Shown here one piece after another: positions 58,407-64,000 of a stretch of 64,000 nucleotides of DNA. The position numbers and the translations under genes were made by a program. The notes under the pieces were generated by a model. That model was given only the letters and a program-made list of their open reading frames with translations. It ran no database searches and was not told where the DNA came from. How positions within the stretch are numbered: the stretch's first letter is position 1; every line of letters begins with the position of its first letter. Source of the DNA: Prevotella sp. E13-27 (lineage in GTDB: Bacteria > Bacteroidota > Bacteroidia > Bacteroidales > Bacteroidaceae); NCBI RefSeq assembly GCF_023217965.1, contig NZ_JALPSC010000002.1, positions 682,001 through 746,000 on the forward strand. Reading direction: 5' to 3'.

Positions 58407-59156
58407 ATGTTAAAGTGTAATGTTACAGCCGCCAGTCGTGTTGGCTGTATTAGGGATAACAATGAAGATATGATTTTGGTGGGTGACATGTTCATCAGGG
58501 ATGATTCACTTAGTGAGACCTATGAGATAGACCCGTCAAAGCGTTTCTTGATGGCACTCGCTGACGGCATGGGTGGCCATAATTCAGGTGAGGTGGCAAG
58601 TAGTGACGTGCTACATAACCTACAGTTCTTTTATAGTGACATACCTTCCGGATTATGCGCATGTGACTTCAATGAAGTTATATATGAATGGCTCACAAGC
58701 ATGAATAATATTTTAGAAGCCAAGGGACGTGTGGAGCCAGCGTTGAAAGATATGGGAACAACTCTTGTAGCATTGGCACTCTACGAGAATAACTTTTACT
58801 GGATGAACTGTGGCGACAGTCGCCTGTACAGGTTCCGTAATGGTAAACTAGAACAGCTGTCTATAGACCACTCACTGAGTAATCTCCTTGGAGAAAAAGG
58901 CCATTCAAATGTCATAACAAACTGTATTGGAGGCGGATGCGACAATAGTTATATTGACATAGTCAAATGTACAAGTGATGTGAAGGTTGGTGATATGTTC
59001 CTGCTTTGTAGCGATGGACTATCAGACATGGTGTCTGACAGAATGATAGAAAACCTTCTAAATGACGGCGCTGATGCCTCTCAACTATGTGACGAAGCAG
59101 AAAATGCTGGTGGACTTGACAACGTTTCAGTAGCCTTGATAACCATCGGTTTTTAA
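58407..59156 (+). CDS. PP2C-family protein phosphatase
   Basis: 249 residues. PP2C motifs in order: VGCIRDNNEDMIL (metal Asp), MALADGMGGHNSGEVAS, GTTLVALALYENNFYWMNCGDSRLY, GDMFLLCSDGLSDMVSD and DNVSVALITI. All metal-binding aspartates are in place, so it should be active, reversing the kinase. It starts 8 bases after the FHA gene. Confidence 0.93.
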   Translation: MLKCNVTAASRVGCIRDNNEDMILVGDMFIRDDSLSETYEIDPSKRFLMALADGMGGHNSGEVASSDVLHNLQFFYSDIPSGLCACDFNEVIYEWLTSMNNILEAKGRVEPALKDMGTTLVALALYENNFYWMNCGDSRLYRFRNGKLEQLSIDHSLSNLLGEKGHSNVITNCIGGGCDNSYIDIVKCTSDVKVGDMFLLCSDGLSDMVSDRMIENLLNDGADASQLCDEAENAGGLDNVSVALITIGF

Positions 59157-59186
59157 TTTGTTTATACATTATATTTATATATAGAG

Positions 59187-60104
59187 ATGCCTTTAAGACT
59201 TCCAGACAGACTTCCCGCTATTGACATACTAAAGCGTGAGAATATCTTTGTGATGGATGACACTCGTGCTCATTCTCAGGATATTCGACCATTGAAAATT
59301 GTCATACTAAACTTAATGCCGCTTAAGATAACGACAGAGACTGATCTTATCAGACTGTTGTCGAATACCCCTCTTCAGCTTGATATCAATTTCATGAAGT
59401 TGAAGAGTCATACCCCCAAGAACACTCCAATAGAGCACATGATGATGTTTTATCGTGACTTCTATTCTATGAAGGATGAGAAGTTCGACGGTATGATTAT
59501 CACCGGTGCACCTGTAGAGACTCTGGACTATGAAGATGTGAGCTATTGGGACGAGATAACGACAATTTTCGATTGGGCTCGAACACATGTGACCAGTACG
59601 CTATATATATGCTGGGCTGCTCAGGCAGGATTATATTATAATTATGGTATAAAAAAATTTCCTCTTAAAAAGAAGATGTTTGGCATATTCCCACAGAGAA
59701 CATTAGAGGGTCAGCTGCCTATATTCAGAGGATTCGACGATGTGTTTATGATGCCACATAGCCGTCATTCAGAGATTCATAGGGAAGATGTCATAGCTTG
59801 CAAGGAACTACAGCTGATAGCCGACTCTGAAGAGAGTGGAGCAAGTATTGTTATGGCTCGCAACGGACGTGAGTTCTATATAACAGGACACATGGAATAT
59901 GCTCCTAACACCCTTGACAAAGAATATCGTAGGGATGCAGGAATACGTGATGATGTAGAACTGCCAAAGAACTATTATAAAAATGACAATCCTGACGATA
60001 AGCCTGTCGTTTCATGGCGAGCACATGCTAATCTGTTCTATAACAACTGGGTGAACTATTACGTTTACCAGGAGACTCCATATGACATAACGAAGATTGG
60101 ATGA
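59187..60104 (+). CDS. metA: Homoserine O-acyltransferase (MetA family)
   Basis: 305 residues. MPLRLPDRLPAIDILKRENIFVM start; KIVILNLMPLKITTETDLIRLL; catalytic Cys in LYICWAAQAGLYYNYGI; MMPHSRHSEIHREDV with the catalytic His; GHMEYAPNTLDKEY near the end. It acylates L-homoserine for methionine synthesis; whether succinyl or acetyl-CoA is used is decided by one residue I cannot call reliably. It is 30 bases after the phosphatase gene, with no visible promoter, so it may share the cluster transcript. Confidence 0.94.
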   Translation: MPLRLPDRLPAIDILKRENIFVMDDTRAHSQDIRPLKIVILNLMPLKITTETDLIRLLSNTPLQLDINFMKLKSHTPKNTPIEHMMMFYRDFYSMKDEKFDGMIITGAPVETLDYEDVSYWDEITTIFDWARTHVTSTLYICWAAQAGLYYNYGIKKFPLKKKMFGIFPQRTLEGQLPIFRGFDDVFMMPHSRHSEIHREDVIACKELQLIADSEESGASIVMARNGREFYITGHMEYAPNTLDKEYRRDAGIRDDVELPKNYYKNDNPDDKPVVSWRAHANLFYNNWVNYYVYQETPYDITKIG

Positions 60105-61966
60105 GAAAGTTAGAGCTACTGGCACCTGCTAAGAATCTTACATGCGGAATCGCTGCTATTAATCATGGAGCTGATGCTGTGTACATAGGTGCTCAGCGTT
60201 TTGGCGCACGTGCAGCTGCCGGCAATAGTGTTGAGGATATAGAGAAACTCTGTAACTATGCTCACCAGTATGGTGCGAAGGTATATGTTACAGTCAATAC
60301 TATTGTTTTTGACAACGAGACAGATGCCACTCGCGAACTCCTTCTTGAACTTAGCAGAATAAATGTTGATGCAATACTGATACAGGACATGGCTGTATTG
60401 GAAATGGCAAGAGGACTTTTTGCTTTACATGCTTCAACGCAGACCGACAATCGAACTTCTGAGAAAGTTCGTTGGTTGGCATCTCAAGGTTTTTCGAGAG
60501 TGGTATTAGCACGTGAACTTTCTATTGATGAGATTTCGGCTATTCACAACGACAATCCTGAATTAGAATTGGAAGCATTCGTTCATGGAGCATTGTGCGT
60601 AAGCTATTCCGGCTTGTGCTATGCTTCACAGTATTGCTTTGAACGTAGTGCCAATAGGGGAGAGTGTGCTCAGTTCTGCCGCATGAAGTTTGATCTCCTG
60701 GATGATGATGGTAATGAAATTATACATCAGAGTCATCTGCTTTCATTAAAAGACATGTGCCAAATAGATAATCTCGAAGCACTTGCAAAGGCAGGCGTAT
60801 GCTCCTTTAAGATTGAAGGCAGGCTTAAGGATATTGAATATGTGAAGAATGTTACTGCTGCATATAGCGAAAAGCTAAACCATCTGGTGAGAAAGCATCC
60901 CGATAAGTATCAGCGTGCATCTTATGGAAAGGTGTATTATGAATTCGAACCCAACCTCCAAAAGACATTTAATCGCGGATATACTACATATTTTGCCAAC
61001 GGACGCCAACCAAACATAGCATCTTTTGATACTCCGAAAGCTATGGGTGAGTTTGTTGGAACAGTAAAAAATATTAAGAGTGACCAATGTATAGTTGTGT
61101 CAAGTACTCATGGCTTCTCTAATGGTGATGGTCTTTGTTTTCTCAATACATCAAGGGAGTTGTGTGGTTTCCGTGTAAACAGAGCAGAAGGGAATCATCT
61201 GTATCTTCAGGTTGTTCCCAGCGCCTTACAGAAAGGTATGCGGCTCTATCGCAATAATGATCAGGCTTTTGAGCGTCAACTATTGAGTAATGACAGCGCA
61301 AAAAGGAAGATTCCATTAAAGATGATTGTCGGAATGACTACCGATGGAGTTTCCCTCCGCGTGTCTTCATTGTCATCATCAGACTGTTGGACGGAAGCGA
61401 CAATCGTCGTTGAACATCAGATAGCTGAGAAATCTCAGCGTGAGAACATAATAAGACAATTGTCGAAATTAGGTGATACATCATTTGAATGCTCGGATAT
61501 TGTTATTCCTGAGTCATTCAATCTCTTTGTACCAAGTAGCAGATGGACCGAATTGCGAAGAAAAGCTTTAGACGAACTGATTAGTAAGAGTAATAATGCT
61601 AAAGCCCCAAACGACACAATTGAGGCTGACGCTACTTCCAAACCTGGATGTATTGATGCAGTTATCAAGATTCCTGAATATAAGTATCAGTATTGTTATA
61701 ATGTCTCAAACAACATTTCAAAGCATTTCTATGCCAAACGCGGACTCAATAATGTTGACGATGCGTTTGAGATAAATGTTCCTCGCCCTGCATTGTTAAT
61801 GCAATGCAGACACTGTCTGCGCTTCGCGTTAGGTCATTGTGTTAAGAATGGAGGAATAAAGCCAAATTGGAAAGAGCCTCTTTGTCTTAGACTATCTGAC
61901 GGACGACGCTTCAGACTTGAATTTGATTGTAAGAATTGTCAAATGAATGTTTATGCAAACAGATAG
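60101..61966 (+). CDS. U32 family peptidase-like protein
   Basis: 621 residues, starting within the metA stop (ATGA). Barrel domain begins LELLAPAKNLTCGIAAINHGADAVYIGAQRFGARA; the U32 signature is EAFVHGALCVSYSGLCYASQY with CAQFCRMKFDL after it. The C-terminal DUF3656-like part ends in Cys pairs (CRHCLRFALGHC; CKNCQMNV) that probably bind a metal or Fe-S centre. E. coli relatives RlhA and TrhP hydroxylate rRNA and tRNA, so an RNA-modifying role is more likely than proteolysis. Confidence 0.9.
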   Translation: MRKLELLAPAKNLTCGIAAINHGADAVYIGAQRFGARAAAGNSVEDIEKLCNYAHQYGAKVYVTVNTIVFDNETDATRELLLELSRINVDAILIQDMAVLEMARGLFALHASTQTDNRTSEKVRWLASQGFSRVVLARELSIDEISAIHNDNPELELEAFVHGALCVSYSGLCYASQYCFERSANRGECAQFCRMKFDLLDDDGNEIIHQSHLLSLKDMCQIDNLEALAKAGVCSFKIEGRLKDIEYVKNVTAAYSEKLNHLVRKHPDKYQRASYGKVYYEFEPNLQKTFNRGYTTYFANGRQPNIASFDTPKAMGEFVGTVKNIKSDQCIVVSSTHGFSNGDGLCFLNTSRELCGFRVNRAEGNHLYLQVVPSALQKGMRLYRNNDQAFERQLLSNDSAKRKIPLKMIVGMTTDGVSLRVSSLSSSDCWTEATIVVEHQIAEKSQRENIIRQLSKLGDTSFECSDIVIPESFNLFVPSSRWTELRRKALDELISKSNNAKAPNDTIEADATSKPGCIDAVIKIPEYKYQYCYNVSNNISKHFYAKRGLNNVDDAFEINVPRPALLMQCRHCLRFALGHCVKNGGIKPNWKEPLCLRLSDGRRFRLEFDCKNCQMNVYANR

Positions 61967-61991
61967 AGAATCATTTCAGATTGCCTGGTCA

Positions 61992-62984
61992 ATGCCAAAA
62001 GTGTTAATCAAAAGACTGATGTTTATCATTATGTCAGTACTCGTGTCTTCATGTTTCTATCAAGGGCCATATACTTCAGATGCATGGAGCATGACAGAAG
62101 AGCAATTAGATTCGATATCTTTTTATACGACACATCATTATACCCGTAACTTCAATTTCTCTGTCCGTAGTGATTCGCTTCTTCTGATTGCCCAACACCC
62201 TACAGAGTTTATAAACGGTCTTCAAGTAGATTCTCTATATATTCGTAATTCTGACAAGATAGTAGTAGCAGACTTTGCAACTATATCAAATGACTCAATA
62301 GACACCTTGTGGGTTCGTGTAGCCCGTGATGAAGAGACAATAGGTTGGATTCACGAGAATGACCTTCTCAATGGTGTATCGCCAGACACACCGATAGCAC
62401 AGTTTATAGATATATTCTCCAATACCCATTTGCTGGTGTTCGTATGTATTCTTATTCTTGCATTGGCTCTATTTATGTTCAGAAGGATAAAAAGACTTGG
62501 TTCGAAGATTGTCTATTTTAATGACATCGATTCTTTCTATCCCACATTCCTTTGCTTGCTCATAGCTACATCAGCTGTGTTCTACAGCTCTATTCAAATG
62601 TTCGCCCCTGAGACTTGGCGCCATTTCTATTATCATCCAACACTTAATCCATTCTCAGTTCCATTGCATATTGGCTTGTTCCTTACATCGGTCTGGGGAC
62701 TTTTAATCTCCCTAATTGCGACTTTGGACGATGTTCGAAGACATCTTGCAGGATGGGAGTTGATATCATATCTGCTCGGACTGGCAGCGGTTTGTGGTTT
62801 ACTATACATCATCTTCAGCATCACGACACTTTATTACATAGGGTATCTTCTTTATTTGGCATTGCTTACTGTATGTTTGCGAAAATACTTATTTCACACT
62901 CAGGTGAAATACTTATGTGGTAATTGTGGAAAATGTATGCCTTCTAAAGGCATCTGTCCTCATTGCGGAGCGATGAACGACTAG
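61992..62984 (+). CDS. Lipoprotein-like membrane protein with SH3-like and C-terminal zinc-ribbon parts
   Basis: 330 residues from the ATG at 61992, chosen because it yields a lipoprotein signal (RLMFIIMSVLVSSCFY, Cys about 21); an earlier in-frame ATG at 61947 lies inside the U32 gene. A periplasmic part (about 25-130) has an SH3-like look (DTLWVRVARDEETIGWIHENDLL). Then about five membrane helices from 145 to 300, and a cytoplasmic zinc ribbon at the end (CGNCGKCMPSKGICPHCGAMN). It would couple an outer sensing domain to an inner zinc ribbon. No known family is recognised. Confidence 0.7.
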   Translation: MPKVLIKRLMFIIMSVLVSSCFYQGPYTSDAWSMTEEQLDSISFYTTHHYTRNFNFSVRSDSLLLIAQHPTEFINGLQVDSLYIRNSDKIVVADFATISNDSIDTLWVRVARDEETIGWIHENDLLNGVSPDTPIAQFIDIFSNTHLLVFVCILILALALFMFRRIKRLGSKIVYFNDIDSFYPTFLCLLIATSAVFYSSIQMFAPETWRHFYYHPTLNPFSVPLHIGLFLTSVWGLLISLIATLDDVRRHLAGWELISYLLGLAAVCGLLYIIFSITTLYYIGYLLYLALLTVCLRKYLFHTQVKYLCGNCGKCMPSKGICPHCGAMND

Positions 62985-63009
62985 CGTTTTTTAGAAAAAT
63001 ATAAATATT

Positions 63010-63041
63010 TTTGGCAGTTATGTCAAATTTGTGTACTTTTG
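63010..63041 (+). promoter_or_regulatory. Promoter of the response regulator/phosphatase gene
   Basis: TTTG (63010-63013), 20 bases, TACTTTTG (63034-63041), an exact match to the consensus; the ATG at 63071 follows after about 29 bases. Confidence 0.8.
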
Positions 63042-63070
63042 CATATTAACTAATAATAACCAAATTTATT

Positions 63071-64000
63071 ATGGCTGTTAAGATATTAAGCGTTGATGAC
63101 GAGATGGATCTCGAGTTGTTGTTAACGCAATATTTTAGAAGGAAGATACGCAAGGGCGAATATGAGTTCGTTTTTGCACATAATGGTCTTGAAGCATTGA
63201 CAATGATGCTGAAGCATCCAGATATTGAGATAATACTCTCTGATATCAATATGCCTGAAATGGACGGACTCACTCTGTTGGCGAAAATCAATGAGATGCG
63301 CAATCCTGCTCTGAAGGTTATTATGGTAAGTGCCTATGGTGACATGGGTAATATTCGTCAGGCTATGAACAATGGTGCCTTCGATTTCGCTACCAAACCA
63401 ATTGACCTTGATGACTTGAGCATAACTATTGAGAAGGCCATAGAACAGATTGAATATGTTCATTCCATGCAAGCAGAGCATCAGCAGCTTGAGTCTCTTA
63501 AGACTGATTTAGCAGTTGCCAGCGAGATACAGCAAGCCATACTCCCACGAGTATTTCCTCCCTTTGAGGATTTAACACAACAGATTGATATTGCTGCATC
63601 TATGGTACCTGCAAAGGATGTTGGTGGCGATTTTTACGATTTCTTCCGTATAGATGATGAACATATAGGCTTCACCATTGCCGATGTTAGTGGTAAAGGT
63701 GTTCCTGCAGCTATTTTTATGGCTGTAAGTCGAACATTGATACGAGCAACGGGACTTCGCGGCATTACTCCATCTGAATGTATGACATACGTTAATCGCC
63801 TGTTATCAGCAGAATCCGTTGACTGTATGTTTGTTACAGTATTCTATGGAATCTTGAATATCCATACTGGTGAAATAGTATATTGTAATGCTGGTCATAA
63901 TCCGCCATATGTTCTGAAGAATAACGGAAAGGTTGAAGCCTTACCAATGTCAACGAATCCTATGGTTGGAGCTGTTGATGGAATAGATTTTCAGCAGGAG
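63071..64000 (+). CDS. Response regulator with PP2C (RsbU-like) output, partial
   Basis: 310 residues visible, running off the right edge. A receiver domain comes first (about 1-120): ILSVDDEMDLELL with the acidic pocket, IILSDINMPEMDGLTLL with the phospho-accepting Asp (about 60), VSAYGD and ATKPID with the Lys. A short coiled linker (125-150) leads to a SpoIIE/PP2C domain (from about 155): IQQAILP, VGGDFYDFF, ADVSGKGVPAAIFMA and CNAGHNPPYVL. Such proteins dephosphorylate anti-sigma-factor antagonists or other regulators in response to a histidine kinase. No kinase gene is visible here. Confidence 0.92.
   Translation, partial: MAVKILSVDDEMDLELLLTQYFRRKIRKGEYEFVFAHNGLEALTMMLKHPDIEIILSDINMPEMDGLTLLAKINEMRNPALKVIMVSAYGDMGNIRQAMNNGAFDFATKPIDLDDLSITIEKAIEQIEYVHSMQAEHQQLESLKTDLAVASEIQQAILPRVFPPFEDLTQQIDIAASMVPAKDVGGDFYDFFRIDDEHIGFTIADVSGKGVPAAIFMAVSRTLIRATGLRGITPSECMTYVNRLLSAESVDCMFVTVFYGILNIHTGEIVYCNAGHNPPYVLKNNGKVEALPMSTNPMVGAVDGIDFQQE

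Noticed and set aside
50510..59156. Type VI or ESX-type secretion locus
   Set aside because: Kinase, FHA, PP2C and EccA-like AAA+ genes fit, but no sheath, baseplate, VgrG, WXG100 or FtsK-type secretion gene lies in the neighbourhood.

Overview
The window reads as chromosomal DNA of a Bacteroidota bacterium, most likely a Prevotella-type member of the Bacteroidales. The grounds are: promoters of the Bacteroidota form (TTTG, 19-20 bases, TAnnTTTG) in front of many genes; the atpD-C-x-B-E-F-H-A-G gene order with a short AtpC; a lysS-gpsA pair; an ECF sigma / DUF4974 / TonB-receptor trio; a 33-residue smalltalk protein; and pyruvate phosphate dikinase with a single-chain pyruvate:ferredoxin oxidoreductase, as expected of an anaerobe. 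Names rest on motifs and family knowledge; no database was searched.

Layout. 1-9392 (mostly minus strand): tandem deoxynucleoside kinases, a ~600 bp degenerate repeat, a frameshifted nucleotidyltransferase-family gene, NhaC antiporter, altronate dehydratase with its LacI-type regulator, gpsA and lysS. 9657-19447 (plus): ppdK, a DUF4953-type metalloprotease, a TlpA-like thioredoxin and nifJ. 19448-27054: smalltalk ORF between hairpins, then lysA, lysC, ftsE, hisIE, hisF, hisA, hisH and purU on the minus strand. 27298-34435: the F1Fo ATP synthase operon, in which atpB carries a frameshift. 34612-39436: MFS transporter, tilS, rlmI-like methyltransferase, 3'-5' exonuclease. 39526-40140: second copy of the ~600 bp repeat. 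40194-45989: TonB receptor, DUF4974 protein, ECF sigma factor, small membrane protein, radA. 46336-50393 (plus): ABC-F ATPase and M13 peptidase.

50510-59156 is the most unusual block: five tightly packed plus-strand genes encoding a zinc-ribbon protein, a transmembrane Ser/Thr kinase, a zinc-ribbon protein with four AAA+ modules of the CbxX/EccA type, a zinc-ribbon/FHA protein and a PP2C phosphatase. They form a complete write-read-erase phosphothreonine circuit built round an AAA+ machine. The run continues through metA and a U32 peptidase into a lipoprotein-like membrane protein that also ends in a zinc ribbon, and is followed by a response regulator with a PP2C (RsbU-like) output that leaves the window.

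The ~600 bp repeat (952-1550 and 39526-40140) holds the decayed 5' end of what looks like a VirE/DUF3987-type gene, preceded by a large inverted repeat whose arms differ between copies yet remain self-complementary. A second small palindromic family lies at 21059-21116 and 46117-46280.
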